Assembly: GCA_963674805.2 (NCBI GenBank)
Contig: CAXXNY010000021.1
Span: forward strand, 434,001-498,000
Direction: 5' to 3'
Length of the DNA stretch: 64,000 bases
Origin: CALMFG01 sp963674805
Lineage (GTDB): Bacteria; Bacillota; Clostridia; Christensenellales; CALMFG01
Positions 35,094 to 44,108 of this stretch are shown here, one piece after another (position 1 is the stretch's first letter; the number at the start of each line of letters is the position of its first letter). Both the position numbers and the translations under genes were made by a program. Under the pieces are notes generated by a model that saw only the letters and a program-made list of their open reading frames with translations, was not told the origin of the DNA and ran no database searches.

Positions 35094-35834
35094 ATGACAG
35101 AAAACATCGGCACATTTAAGCGTTATGAAAAAAAGTATTTATTAGATACGGAGCAGTATGAAGGCTTGATGAACAGCATTCATTCGTATATTGAACCGGA
35201 TGCTTTTGCCAGCTATACGATCTGCAACGTTTATTATGACACGGATAATTATGAAATTATCAGAAAGTCATTGGATAAACCCGTATACAAAGAGAAGCTT
35301 CGGGTGAGGAGCTACGGCACTCCGGGCGCACAAGACGACATCTTTTTTGAGCTAAAGAAGAAGTATAAAAAGGAAGTCTTTAAACGCCGGGTCACACTTC
35401 AGAGTAAAGCGCTTGAGTCTTATTTCAGCCATGGTATCATGCCTGATGTTTCCAACCAGGTGATGAAAGAGATCGGTTATTTTATGCAGATATATAAACC
35501 CGAACCGAAAATCTATATCGCCTACGAAAGAAAAGCGTTCAGCGGAAAAGCGGACCCGAATCTTCGGATTACATTTGACCAGAATATCCGATTCAGATGC
35601 GACAACCTGAACCTGCGCGCCGGAGACTATGGCACACGCATTCTGGATGATTCGCAGGTACTGCTTGAGATCAAAGTATGCGGCGCAATGCCCATCTGGC
35701 TCAGCCATGCGCTGGACGAACAGGCGGCATATCCGACATCATTTTCGAAATACGGATACTGCTATGAGAACTATCTGGCAAAAAATATTGATGTGCCTGA
35801 AAACCGGGGAATGAAGAGACTGGTTACGGTATAA
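35094..35834 (+). CDS. VTC-domain polyphosphate polymerase
   Basis: A 246-residue protein made up of one VTC domain, the tunnel-fold catalytic module that makes polyphosphate from ATP in the yeast Vtc4 complex. Visible: FKRYEKKYLLD, CNVYYDTDNYEIIRKS, KEKLRVRSYG, FFELKKKYKKEVFKRR (basic substrate-binding strands), RITFDQNIRFR and VLLEIKV. The alternating Lys/Arg/Glu residues typical of triphosphate-tunnel enzymes are present. AGGAGG (35081-35086) precedes the ATG. It is the first of three genes with a DUF4956 membrane protein and a carbohydrate-binding lipoprotein, a recurrent bacterial combination. Confidence 0.9.
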   Translation: MTENIGTFKRYEKKYLLDTEQYEGLMNSIHSYIEPDAFASYTICNVYYDTDNYEIIRKSLDKPVYKEKLRVRSYGTPGAQDDIFFELKKKYKKEVFKRRVTLQSKALESYFSHGIMPDVSNQVMKEIGYFMQIYKPEPKIYIAYERKAFSGKADPNLRITFDQNIRFRCDNLNLRAGDYGTRILDDSQVLLEIKVCGAMPIWLSHALDEQAAYPTSFSKYGYCYENYLAKNIDVPENRGMKRLVTV

Positions 35835-35844
35835 AGGAGAAGAC

Positions 35845-36495
35845 ATGTTTGAAGATTTTGATTTAATGACAACGTTGGTTAGAATCGGCGCCGGATTGGC
35901 GCTGGGGTTTGCGATTGCACTGTTCTATATGTATAAGAGTGACAGCAACAAATCGTTTGTGGTAACATTAGTATTGCTCCCCGCTATTGTCGGCGCGGTA
36001 ATTTCCATCGTAAACGGCAACCTCGGCACGGGCGTGGCTGTCATGGGCGCGTTCAGCCTGGTGCGTTTCCGGTCTATTCCGGGATCAGCCAAAGAGATAG
36101 GATATATCTTTTTCTCAATGGCGGTCGGGCTGGCGACCGGTATGGGGTATATCCCTTATGCCGCAGTGTTTACTGTGCTGGTGGGGATTGCTTCGGTGCT
36201 GCTGTTCAAAAGCCGTTTTGGAGAAAACCGGCAGATAAAAAAACAGCTCAAGATTACAATACCCGAACAACTGGATTATGCGGGGCTGTTTGACGATTTG
36301 TTTGATAAATATACGACTTTCAACAAACTCAAACGTGTCAAAACCAGCAATATGGGCAGCCTGTTCCAGCTGCATTATGACATTACCCTAATTAATGATG
36401 CAGAGGAAAAGGCATTCATTGACGAATTACGATGCAGAAACGGGAATCTCGATATCATCTGCGGATACTTTTCTGAAGTGAACGACGTGTTGTAA
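35845..36495 (+). CDS. DUF4956 membrane protein
   Basis: A 216-residue protein with about four membrane segments in the first 130 residues (VRIGAGLALGFAIALFYM near the start, then GAFSLVRFRSIPGSAKEIGY and two further helices) and a cytoplasmic alpha/beta tail. The RFRS.PG.AKEI block is the family hallmark. DUF4956 proteins occur almost always beside VTC-domain polymerases and are thought to anchor them or conduct polyphosphate across the membrane; function is not established. AAAGGAG precedes the ATG, 10 bases after the VTC stop. Confidence 0.85.
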   Translation: MFEDFDLMTTLVRIGAGLALGFAIALFYMYKSDSNKSFVVTLVLLPAIVGAVISIVNGNLGTGVAVMGAFSLVRFRSIPGSAKEIGYIFFSMAVGLATGMGYIPYAAVFTVLVGIASVLLFKSRFGENRQIKKQLKITIPEQLDYAGLFDDLFDKYTTFNKLKRVKTSNMGSLFQLHYDITLINDAEEKAFIDELRCRNGNLDIICGYFSEVNDVL

Positions 36496-36506
36496 AGGAG
36501 GATGAA

Positions 36507-38348
36507 ATGAAAAAACGATATATAAAATTAATTGTGATTCTGGCGGTGCTGGTCTTTGGATTCACCAGCTGTGCCGGCGCTGGCACAGACACTGTGTCAA
36601 ATACCGAAGATACCGCGACGAAAACCATAACCGAAACCACGGCGGTACAGACGGCGACTGTGGACACAACCGAGCTTGAATCACTGTACACGGTAGCCGA
36701 AGCGGTCAGTTATTCGGATGAGGATAAGGACGCGGATTATAATGAAAATACAGCCGTGAAGATTATACTGGCAGATGACCAGACCGTAATCGAGGGCGGC
36801 GGCGCTTCGGCGCAAGGCGATACGATCACCATCACGTCGGCAGGAACCTATATTATCAGCGGACAGCTCACCGACGGACAGTTGGTTGTATCGGCAGATA
36901 AAGAAGACGTGGTTCAGATGGTACTGGATAACGCGGTGATTCATAACACGAACGGACCGGCTGTTATTATTGAACAAGCCGAAAAAGCAATCATTACATT
37001 AGCTGAGAATAGTGCCAACGAACTCAGCGATGGCGAGACTTATGAGGACACAGGAGATGATGCACCGGATGCGGCCGTTTACGCAAGTGATGACCTGACG
37101 ATCAATGGTTCCGGTGAACTGATGGTGAAAGGCAACTATAAACATGCGGTTAAAACCGTGGATGATCTGGTGATTACCGGCGGAACGCTTAATATCACAG
37201 CGGTCAGCGACGGGCTTCGCGGAAAAGATTCCGTTGCCGTTCTTGACGGTGATATCACTATTGAATCAGGCGGGGCAGGAATTAAATCCACAGAGGATGA
37301 AGATGCAGAAAAAGGCTGGGTTTCGATTGACGGCGGGACATTAAATATTGATTCCGATGATAACGGTTTACAGGCTGAGACTGTGCTGATGATCTCGGCA
37401 GGTGATATCACCATTAATGCCGCACAGGATACCCTGCACTGCAACGCCCATATCCAGATTCTCGGCGGTGATATGGTAATGAATGCCGGAGATGACGGCG
37501 CGCACGCAGATGATACGTTGTATATCGCGGACGGTATAATTACAATTCAAGACAGCTATGAAGGCCTTGAAGGCGCATTGGTTATTATTGACGGCGGAGA
37601 TATCACAGCGGTTGCGGATGACGACGGGATTAACGCGGCAGGCGGAAGCGACAACAGCGCAGGCCCGAGCGATCAATTCAGCGATAAGGAAGGGTATTAC
37701 ATCATTATCAACGGCGGAAACGTCTATGTCAGCGCACAGGGCGACGGTGTAGACTCGAACGGGGATATTTATATAACAGGCGGAACGGTGGTAGTTGACG
37801 GCCCGACATCGGGCGGGAATTCAGCAATAGATATTGAACGGAGTAATTTCGTTGTTACGGGCGGCACCCTGATCGCCGCAGGATCCAGCGGAATGCTGGT
37901 CAGCCCCACTCAGGCAACCCAGCCGGTCGTCACGATTGTTTTCAGTACCACACAGCAGGCGGGCAGTTTGGTTACCGTCACAGATGAGAACGGAAATCAG
38001 CTGTTTACCATTGATCCGGAAAAGACATACCAGAGCGTCATGATCAGTTCTCCAGAAATCACGCAGGGAATGACCATCGGGATTTTATTCGGCGGACAGT
38101 TCTCGGGCGATACGACAAATCCGACCTACTATACGGACGGCAGTGTGTCGGGTGAAACTTCGTCAATCAGTGTCACGATCGACAGCCTGATTATGACAAT
38201 TGACGAAAACGGCAATGAAACCCAGATCACCGGCACCTTTGGCGGAGGCGGAGGCGGCGGACGCGGCGGCAGACCGCAAGGCGGAGATATGCCGGAAGAC
38301 GGCACGCGGCCGCAGGACGGCGGAATGGCGCCCCCGCAGCAGGGATAA
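36507..38348 (+). CDS. Carbohydrate-binding domain (DUF4353) lipoprotein
   Basis: A 613-residue secreted lipoprotein: signal peptide with lipobox FTSC (Cys22), a Thr-rich linker, then a long beta-helical region (about 95-460) with repeating units such as DDLTINGSGELMVKG, DGDITIESGGAGIKS and ADGIITIQDSYEGLEG, the DUF4353 carbohydrate-binding type. After a small beta domain it ends in a glycine-rich stretch (GGGGGGRGGRPQGG) and a Pro/Gln tail. It is third in the VTC-DUF4956 operon; related loci often also carry a CotH kinase, which is missing here. A role in binding or shaping surface glycan or polyphosphate is inferred. Terminator at 38392. Confidence 0.85.
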   Translation: MKKRYIKLIVILAVLVFGFTSCAGAGTDTVSNTEDTATKTITETTAVQTATVDTTELESLYTVAEAVSYSDEDKDADYNENTAVKIILADDQTVIEGGGASAQGDTITITSAGTYIISGQLTDGQLVVSADKEDVVQMVLDNAVIHNTNGPAVIIEQAEKAIITLAENSANELSDGETYEDTGDDAPDAAVYASDDLTINGSGELMVKGNYKHAVKTVDDLVITGGTLNITAVSDGLRGKDSVAVLDGDITIESGGAGIKSTEDEDAEKGWVSIDGGTLNIDSDDNGLQAETVLMISAGDITINAAQDTLHCNAHIQILGGDMVMNAGDDGAHADDTLYIADGIITIQDSYEGLEGALVIIDGGDITAVADDDGINAAGGSDNSAGPSDQFSDKEGYYIIINGGNVYVSAQGDGVDSNGDIYITGGTVVVDGPTSGGNSAIDIERSNFVVTGGTLIAAGSSGMLVSPTQATQPVVTIVFSTTQQAGSLVTVTDENGNQLFTIDPEKTYQSVMISSPEITQGMTIGILFGGQFSGDTTNPTYYTDGSVSGETSSISVTIDSLIMTIDENGNETQITGTFGGGGGGGRGGRPQGGDMPEDGTRPQDGGMAPPQQG

Positions 38349-38391
38349 CGAGACAATACAGGAAAAGAATTAAGAATAAAAATCAGCGAAG

Positions 38392-38426
38392 ACCCCTCAC
38401 AGGCATAGTCAGATGTGAGGGGTTTT
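38392..38426 (+). terminator. Rho-independent terminator of the VTC operon
   Basis: ACCCCTCACA (38392-38401) pairs with TGTGAGGGGT (38414-38423), followed by T. The remainder of 38427-38628 shows no gene; a GGGAGG ribosome site serves the next gene. Confidence 0.88.
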
Positions 38427-38628
38427 GCTGTATCAGCAGTAGAAAATAAACCTGTTCCTGTATGGGGGTTTAGATGATTTTATACCACTGCGTATAAATG
38501 TATGCAGGCTGCACACCTTTTCTTTCCTGCGCTGTGATAAGATAAATAAAAATGAGGAGAGGACTGCCCCAAAAGAGCAGGGCCTTAAATCTGATAGTTT
38601 TCATAAGATTATTTGGGAGGAACGAATT

Positions 38629-40230
38629 ATGAAAAAAGGATTAAGCATCATTCTGGCTGTTTTAATTTTGTTTTTAGCATCTGCCTGCGGTGCACCGGCA
38701 GAGGAGCCGGCAGCCGTAGAGGAACCTGAGGTTGTCGTTTTTACTGATCCGCTTTTGGAGTCAATGGTTCGTGAAGTGATGGGAGTGCCTGAGGGCGACA
38801 TTACGGTCGAAGCGGCGGAAGCATTAACGTTTCTGGACTTAAACATAGACTGGCAGCAGGAACCGGTGCCGGGCACCCAAATTGAAGATATCAGTGCGCT
38901 CAAGTATTTTAAAAATCTTGAGAGTCTGGATATTCAGTTTCACAGTATTACCGATATCAGCCCGCTGGCAGGCATGACAAAGCTGAAGGGTCTTGGAATC
39001 GGCGGCAATCAGATTCAGGACATTTCACCGCTTTCCGGATTGACAAACTTGGAGTTCCTGGCGCTTTTTAATTGCAGGGCTGTCGATTACTCACCGCTGA
39101 AAAACCTGGTTAAGTTAAAGACACTCTTTATCGGGTATTCCACAATTGAGGATGTCAGCGCGCTGGCAGGATTGAAAGAACTGGAAACGCTTTCTTTAAA
39201 TGACACATTGGTCAGTGATGTAACGCCGCTGGCAGGCTTGACCAATTTAAAGCGTTTACAGTTAAAAGACAGCAAGGTTAAGGACTTTTCACCGCTGGCC
39301 CCGATTTATATGAACTTGATTGAAAAGGATTTTACCCTTGTGCAGTCGCTTTCCGAATTGGGATTCGAGTATGTGGATGATTTTATCGGATATAAAACCG
39401 ACGAAAATGTCGTCACCATACGCTACGACGATTTCGAAACCAAGAGCAATTACACCATAACAGTCATGCCGGATCATACTAATGAAAAGTATTTTGATAT
39501 AGTATACTATCCGGGAAGTACGACTTACGTCATATCGATCAATGACCAGAGCCGGTCCCTTATCCGGTATACATACGATATACAAACGAAAACAGCGGAA
39601 TTTGAGAATGGGGAAGAGCAGGAGATCAAGGATTTAATTATCGAAATCATGCCGGAAGCCGCTAATATCGATACGTTTGAGGCTCCGGTAAAACTGTTTG
39701 ACGATCGGTTAAAAGACCTGTTCGGCATGGGCGCCGATGAGCTCTATACCCTGCCGTTTGAAGTTGAAAAGGTGGATGAGAATTCGCTGCTCGGCAAAGG
39801 CTTCAGAGCGGATCCGGACACCGCCTCGTATTATTATGAACAGCAGCTCCCGCATTATTTCAATCTTCAGATTTATAATCCGGAATGGGGGACCTGGGAA
39901 GAGGGCGGCAATGTGAGATTTTTTACACCGTTAAGCGATGAGTGCCGGATTGTTGTGACCTATTACATCGATGAAAGAAAGTTCCTAGTAGGCACGGACG
40001 ACAATGACGGCGGCGGTGCAAAATTTGAATTCTTTATTGATACGCATGAAAAGGTCGATGGTTGGTGCAGTGATCCAAACATGACCGTAGAAGAATATTA
40101 TAAAAACGCATACAATGACCCAAGCATTGAGGATATCTATTTTTATTCTGTTGAGTTGATGACGAATGCCATACAGGATGCTTTTAATATGAGCATGGAA
40201 GATTTATATGCACTGCCTTCGGGTGAATAA
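38629..40230 (+). CDS. Leucine-rich repeat lipoprotein
   Basis: A 533-residue surface lipoprotein: signal peptide with lipobox LASAC (Cys20), an acidic Pro/Glu linker, then about six internalin-type leucine-rich repeats of 21-22 residues (about 85-230) of the form ISPLAGMTKLKGLGIGGNQI. The C-terminal ~300 residues are mostly beta-rich with Tyr/Asp and are not assigned. LRRs of this kind bind proteins or glycans. It is followed by an XRE-type regulator 48 bases later. The LRR class is the same as that outside the membrane in the kinase at 41358, so the two may share a ligand or interact. Confidence 0.85.
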   Translation: MKKGLSIILAVLILFLASACGAPAEEPAAVEEPEVVVFTDPLLESMVREVMGVPEGDITVEAAEALTFLDLNIDWQQEPVPGTQIEDISALKYFKNLESLDIQFHSITDISPLAGMTKLKGLGIGGNQIQDISPLSGLTNLEFLALFNCRAVDYSPLKNLVKLKTLFIGYSTIEDVSALAGLKELETLSLNDTLVSDVTPLAGLTNLKRLQLKDSKVKDFSPLAPIYMNLIEKDFTLVQSLSELGFEYVDDFIGYKTDENVVTIRYDDFETKSNYTITVMPDHTNEKYFDIVYYPGSTTYVISINDQSRSLIRYTYDIQTKTAEFENGEEQEIKDLIIEIMPEAANIDTFEAPVKLFDDRLKDLFGMGADELYTLPFEVEKVDENSLLGKGFRADPDTASYYYEQQLPHYFNLQIYNPEWGTWEEGGNVRFFTPLSDECRIVVTYYIDERKFLVGTDDNDGGGAKFEFFIDTHEKVDGWCSDPNMTVEEYYKNAYNDPSIEDIYFYSVELMTNAIQDAFNMSMEDLYALPSGE

Positions 40231-40278
40231 CCGCTGGATACAAGATTGCGTAAAACCGGATGCATGCAGGATAAGCCG

Positions 40279-40701
40279 ATGAATACGCACGATTTCAATA
40301 CAGATGAGTTGTTGAAGAAACTGTCTGATGCAGCACTGGGCGACTTTTTCGAAAGTGAAGTCCCTCTGCCGGCGTTTCACGATTATATTACCGGAATGTG
40401 CCGTGATCAAAACGAGACGCGCGAGCATGTGATTAAGCGTTCGGGCATCAACCGAACCTACGGGCACCAGCTGTTCAACGGGACGCGAAAGCCGTCCAGG
40501 GACAAGGTGATCCAGCTGGCATTCGGCTTTGGACTGGATGTCGCACAGACCCAGCAGCTTTTAAAGGCGGCTCAGGAAAGCCCGCTTTACCCGAGAATAA
40601 AACGGGATGCCGCGATCTTATACTGCATTATGCATCGGCTGGATTTCAGCAAGACGCAGAAGCTGCTTGGCCGTTTTCATCTGCAGACTCTGGGCGGATA
40701 A
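40279..40701 (+). CDS. XRE-type helix-turn-helix protein (first copy)
   Basis: A 140-residue protein. ATG 40279 is preferred to TTG 40246 or ATG 40264 because AGGA (40268-40271) lies seven bases upstream. An acidic N-terminal part (about 1-45) is followed by a Cro/cI-like helix-turn-helix (about 45-110) with HVIKRSGINRTYGHQLFNG and KPSRDKVIQLAFGFGLD, and a C-terminal region LLKAAQESPLYPRIKRDAAI. The HTH and tail are clearly paralogous to the protein at 40916. It probably shares a transcript with the LRR lipoprotein gene upstream. DNA target unknown. Confidence 0.8.
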   Translation: MNTHDFNTDELLKKLSDAALGDFFESEVPLPAFHDYITGMCRDQNETREHVIKRSGINRTYGHQLFNGTRKPSRDKVIQLAFGFGLDVAQTQQLLKAAQESPLYPRIKRDAAILYCIMHRLDFSKTQKLLGRFHLQTLGG

Positions 40702-40766
40702 TGTATGCAGTTTATACGATTTCGCTTAAGCATTCGCCATAGAATCAAAATTGAAAGATTTTAATT

Positions 40767-40793
40767 AACCGCCGACTCCCCCGGCGGTTTTTT
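40767..40793 (+). terminator. Rho-independent terminator
   Basis: AACCGCCG (40767-40774) pairs with CGGCGGTT (40782-40789), then T run. Confidence 0.92.
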
Positions 40794-40838
40794 AATGCTG
40801 CTTTTTCGCAAAACCGCTTTTTAACGGGCCGTAGTCTC

Positions 40839-40867
40839 TTGTCACAAAATGTTAATGCGTGTATAAT
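40839..40867 (+). promoter_or_regulatory. Promoter of the XRE-kinase operon
   Basis: TTGTCA (40839-40844) and TATAAT (40862-40867), 17-base spacer. It lies upstream of the ATG at 40916 and rules out an in-frame start at 40859. Confidence 0.8.
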
Positions 40868-40915
40868 AGTTGCAGCAATTCCAGAAATCATAAGGACAAA
40901 AGAGGATCACAGCGT

Positions 40916-41365
40916 ATGCCAGATCAGACACGCATAACCGAGACTCTGAACTGCCGTTTGTTCAAAGCCCCCAATTTTGAGAAATTCGTTGAAGAAAACG
41001 CCGACTTGCTCACCTATCCGCGGCTATGCGATTATCTTGACGAACTGCGCCGGGACTCCGGCCTGTCGGTCGGGCAAATCAGCCAGCAATCCAATATTGA
41101 TCGCACCTATTTACATCAGATTTTGAACGGCACGCGAAATCCCTCGCGGGATAAGCTGCTCCAGCTGGCGTTCGGCCTCGGGCTGGATGAAGAACGGACG
41201 CAGGAGATGCTGAAAGCCGCCCAGAAAAGTCCGCTTTATTCCCGGATCATGCGGGATGCGGCGATTTTAAAGTGCCTGCATGACCATAAACACATCGATG
41301 AAGTACAGGCGCTGCTCAGCCGGATGGGAATGACACTGCTGGGCCGGGAGGACAAGAATGGATGA
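40916..41365 (+). CDS. XRE-type helix-turn-helix protein (second copy, kinase-linked)
   Basis: A 149-residue protein. The promoter overlaps the earlier in-frame codons, so ATG 40916 is used; GAGG lies about ten bases upstream. An N-terminal ~55 residues (RLFKAPNFEKFVEENADLL) precede the HTH with QISQQSNIDRTYLHQILNG and NPSRDKLLQLAFGLGLD, and then LKAAQKSPLYSRIMRDAAIL. This closely parallels the first copy, including the SPLY..I.RDAAIL stretch, so the pair arose by duplication. Its stop overlaps the kinase gene by eight bases. The tight coupling makes it the likely substrate or output of the kinase; phosphorylation is inferred. Confidence 0.82.
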   Translation: MPDQTRITETLNCRLFKAPNFEKFVEENADLLTYPRLCDYLDELRRDSGLSVGQISQQSNIDRTYLHQILNGTRNPSRDKLLQLAFGLGLDEERTQEMLKAAQKSPLYSRIMRDAAILKCLHDHKHIDEVQALLSRMGMTLLGREDKNG

Positions 41366-42986
41366 CGCGTATATTGAACAAATATTAAGCGAATGCGGCG
41401 GCGCGCCCTATCCGGATGCGTTCCTGGCGCAATACGAACCGATGGAATGCCTGGCACAAAACAATACAGGCGCAACGCTGCTTGTCCGGAATAAACAGAC
41501 AGGCGTATTTTTTGTTGCCAAATGTTATACCGATAAAACACTGCTCTCCCACATTACGGAGGCGGGAATCTTAAAAGCTCTCAGCCATCCCGGCTTGCCG
41601 AAGTTTGCAGGTGAATTTGAAAACGACCGGATGCTGTGCGTTGTGCGTGAATACATAACGGGCATGCCGCTGGACCAGGTTGCGGCGAAACATAAGATCA
41701 GTGAGGCGAATGCAGTTGGCTTTGCGGAGGCGCTCTGTGATATCCTGATATACCTGCACAGCCAAAATCCTGGGGTAATCCATCGGGATATTAAGCCCCA
41801 AAACCTCATTGTGGATAAAAACGGAAATCTGCGTCTGATTGATTTCGGGATTTCGCGCGTATATGACTCGGACGCGTCCGAGGATACGGTATGTTACGGC
41901 ACACGTTATTTTGCGGCGCCTGAACAGTACGGTTTTGCACAGACCGATATGCGGACGGATATTTTTTCCTTGGGTGTGCTGCTCGGCTGGATGCTGACCG
42001 AAGAATATGAGTTGAATAATATATATCAAAAGATCAGCAACCGACATTTGCTGAAAGTCGTGAAACGATGCACTGCCTTTGCGCCCGAAAAGCGCTTTTC
42101 GTCCGCGGATAAAGTCAAAAGAGCGCTTCGAAATTCGGACGGGCATCGGCAAAAAAGCCTACGCCGGTGGATATGCGGCGCTGCGGCCTGCGCGGTATGT
42201 CTGTGCCTGGGATTTGCGCTTGGCAGGTATACGGATATTTCCCCTGCACTTGCCGGAGCAGCCGGTGTCCGTTTTGAAGAGCCGCTGATCGAACAGGCGG
42301 TCCGGTTAACGCTGGGTAAAGACGAGGATGCAATAATTGATGAAAAAGAACTGCTGAGTATCACGGAGATTTATATTTATGGCGATCATGTCGTTGCGGA
42401 CCCGGCAGATTTTGAAGAGTTGAATAATCATTTTGCGAATAACGACGGCATCATTAAAAACGGCGGCATTGTTTCCTTGGACGATCTTTCGAAATTTGAT
42501 AATTTGAAAATCATGCGGATTGCGTTTGAGCATATCACTGATCTATCCCCGCTGAGCGGGTTGATGGGGCTGGAACAGGTTGATTTAAGGCAGAACCCGG
42601 TGGAGGATTTGTCGCCGCTGGCATCATCGCCGGCACTCAGAAACCTGATTCTGTTTGAAACGCACGTATCCGACTTTACTTCGCTTTCCGGATGCCTGAT
42701 GCTGGAGCATATTGATGCGGGGAAGACGTATGTCACCTCGCCCGCGGCATTCCGCGGGATTGACAGTTTAAAGACGCTCGGTCTGGAATATTCGCCGATT
42801 CAGACGCTTAACGGATTTAAAGCTTTTTCCAGACTGGAGGAAATTTCACTATCGGATGTGGCGGACAGTGACTTAAGTCCACTGTTGGAACTGCCGGCAT
42901 TAAAACGGGTCAGTTTAAACGAAGCGCTCCGGGATGAAGCCGAGAGAGACTTGATAGGGGCGGCCTTTACGATTGATTATCCATAA
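41358..42986 (+). CDS. Membrane Ser/Thr protein kinase with extracellular leucine-rich repeats
   Basis: A 542-residue Hanks-type receptor kinase. The cytoplasmic kinase domain (about 28-260) has Lys55 in FFVAKCY, catalytic loop HRDIKPQNL (Asp144), DFG at 162-164, APEQY at 188-192 and DIFSLGVLL, all active-site residues intact; the glycine-rich loop is weak (NNTGAT). A basic stretch precedes one membrane segment (272-289). Outside are about 250 residues with LRRs such as ITDLSPLSGLMGLEQVDL and VEDLSPLASSPALRNLIL, instead of the PASTA repeats of PrkC/PknB. This kinase-TM-LRR order recalls plant receptor kinases. It is translated together with an XRE-type protein. A GC-rich hairpin follows the stop. 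Confidence 0.9.
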   Translation: MDDAYIEQILSECGGAPYPDAFLAQYEPMECLAQNNTGATLLVRNKQTGVFFVAKCYTDKTLLSHITEAGILKALSHPGLPKFAGEFENDRMLCVVREYITGMPLDQVAAKHKISEANAVGFAEALCDILIYLHSQNPGVIHRDIKPQNLIVDKNGNLRLIDFGISRVYDSDASEDTVCYGTRYFAAPEQYGFAQTDMRTDIFSLGVLLGWMLTEEYELNNIYQKISNRHLLKVVKRCTAFAPEKRFSSADKVKRALRNSDGHRQKSLRRWICGAAACAVCLCLGFALGRYTDISPALAGAAGVRFEEPLIEQAVRLTLGKDEDAIIDEKELLSITEIYIYGDHVVADPADFEELNNHFANNDGIIKNGGIVSLDDLSKFDNLKIMRIAFEHITDLSPLSGLMGLEQVDLRQNPVEDLSPLASSPALRNLILFETHVSDFTSLSGCLMLEHIDAGKTYVTSPAAFRGIDSLKTLGLEYSPIQTLNGFKAFSRLEEISLSDVADSDLSPLLELPALKRVSLNEALRDEAERDLIGAAFTIDYP

Positions 42987-43006
42987 GGCCGGAATGCAGA
43001 CCGGCC
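42987..43006. terminator. GC-rich hairpin between convergent kinase and GNAT genes
   Basis: GGCCGG (42987-42992) pairs with CCGGCC (43001-43006) around an eight-base loop. The following T run is poor, so termination strength is uncertain. Confidence 0.5.
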
Positions 43007-43010
43007 AAGT

Positions 43011-43487
43011 TTATTCGCCTGCCAATTGCTTCAATGTATCACCGGAAATCCGGTAAACCGTCCAGTCGTCCATGGCTTCTGCTCCCAGCGAAAGATAAAA
43101 ATCAATACTCGGCTGATTCCAGTCCAGACACCACCACTCCAACCTTCCGCATCCGCGTTCAACAGCGATGCGCGCCAATTCTTTTAAAATCGCTTTGCCG
43201 TATCCTTTGCCGCGGCATTCCGGATTAACAAAAAGGTCTTCGAGATATAAGCCTGCCTTGCCTAAAAAAGTCGAGAAGTTATAGAAATAGAGGGCGAAGC
43301 CGACCTCGGTTTCGTCTGCGACCGCAAAAATCACCTCAGCCTTTTTCTTTTCAAACAGCCATTCTTTTAGTATAGCTTCCGTTGCAGTGACCTGATCTAA
43401 CAGATTCTCATACTCGGCAAGCTTTTTGATAAAAGCTAAAATTAACGCGGTGTCTTTTTCCTCGGCGTATCGAAAAGTCAAATCCAT
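43011..43487 (-). CDS. GNAT family N-acetyltransferase
   Basis: A 158-residue acetyl-CoA-dependent acyltransferase. The ATG at 43487 is used, with AGGAG eight bases upstream on the reverse strand. The GNAT core has EVGFALYFYNFSTFLGKAG, then LEDLFVNPECRGKGYGKAIL with the R-G-x-G-x-G/A pyrophosphate-binding loop, and LEWWCLDWNQPSIDFYLSLGA. This matches the diamine (spermidine/thialysine) N-acetyltransferase-like subgroup in pattern (ENLLDQVTATE near the start), but the substrate cannot be fixed. Monocistronic, convergent with the kinase gene. Confidence 0.9.
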   Translation of the reverse strand: MDLTFRYAEEKDTALILAFIKKLAEYENLLDQVTATEAILKEWLFEKKKAEVIFAVADETEVGFALYFYNFSTFLGKAGLYLEDLFVNPECRGKGYGKAILKELARIAVERGCGRLEWWCLDWNQPSIDFYLSLGAEAMDDWTVYRISGDTLKQLAGE

Positions 43488-43656
43488 ATTTGCGGCTCCT
43501 GTCAAAGATTATGTCTTTTATACCATGCCGCCGGGACAGAATCAAGTCAAGAATGGTAAGAAAGGGATTCGGTTGATCGGGAGGCCGCTTTGCTTTCTTT
43601 AACCTGACATGATATGATATCAGCGGGAGTTATTCAGATAGAGAAAAGGTGATAAA

Positions 43657-44097
43657 ATGCCGCAGCGGATGAAATGCAGAGAAGTTGAGTTTTTGCCGGA
43701 AACAGATACGTTTTTGCCGGAAGGCAAGCAAGACAAAGACGCCGGTGAATACGTACTCAAAATAGAAGAACTTGAGGCCATGCGTTTAAAGGACGTTATG
43801 GGTTTGTCTCAGGAAGCATGTGCAGAAAAGATGAAGGTTTCACGACAGACTTTTCAAAAAATCATTGATGAGGCCAGAAAAAAGGTGGCGCTTGCGTTAA
43901 TTGACGGAACCGGTATCCGGATTTCGGGCGGAAGTTTTGTTACACGAAGCTGTAAAATCGAATGCGCTGAATGCAAGCATATATATGAACCTAGTTTCGG
44001 GGACGATAAAGTCATGTGCCCCAAATGCGGGTCCCACAAAATACGCTGCCTGCATAAAAACAAACAATGCAGCAGACTATGCTGGGAAGAAGAATAA
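43657..44097 (+). CDS. DUF134 family HTH protein with C-terminal Cys clusters
   Basis: A 146-residue protein. The N-terminal DUF134 part (about 1-95) starts PQRMKCREVEFLPETDTF and has EELEAMRLKDVMGLSQEACAEKMKVSRQTFQKII, a sigma-70 region-4-like helix-turn-helix. The C-terminal part has five or more Cys (CKIECAECKHIY, MCPKCGSHKIRC), consistent with a zinc ribbon or Fe-S site. DUF134 proteins are found near NifX/NifB-like iron-molybdenum cofactor-binding proteins in anaerobes; none is here. A DNA-binding role is likely, target unknown. Terminator at 44109. Confidence 0.88.
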   Translation: MPQRMKCREVEFLPETDTFLPEGKQDKDAGEYVLKIEELEAMRLKDVMGLSQEACAEKMKVSRQTFQKIIDEARKKVALALIDGTGIRISGGSFVTRSCKIECAECKHIYEPSFGDDKVMCPKCGSHKIRCLHKNKQCSRLCWEEE

Positions 44098-44108
44098 ACA
44101 AACGGTAT

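Noticed and set aside
38230..38345. Repeat array in the glycine-rich tail region
   Set aside because: The repeated GGCGGA-like triplets are codon use for a Gly/Pro-rich protein tail and not a separate element.
40859..40915. Longer N-terminus for the second XRE protein
   Set aside because: These codons overlap the TATAAT and transcription start of the promoter.
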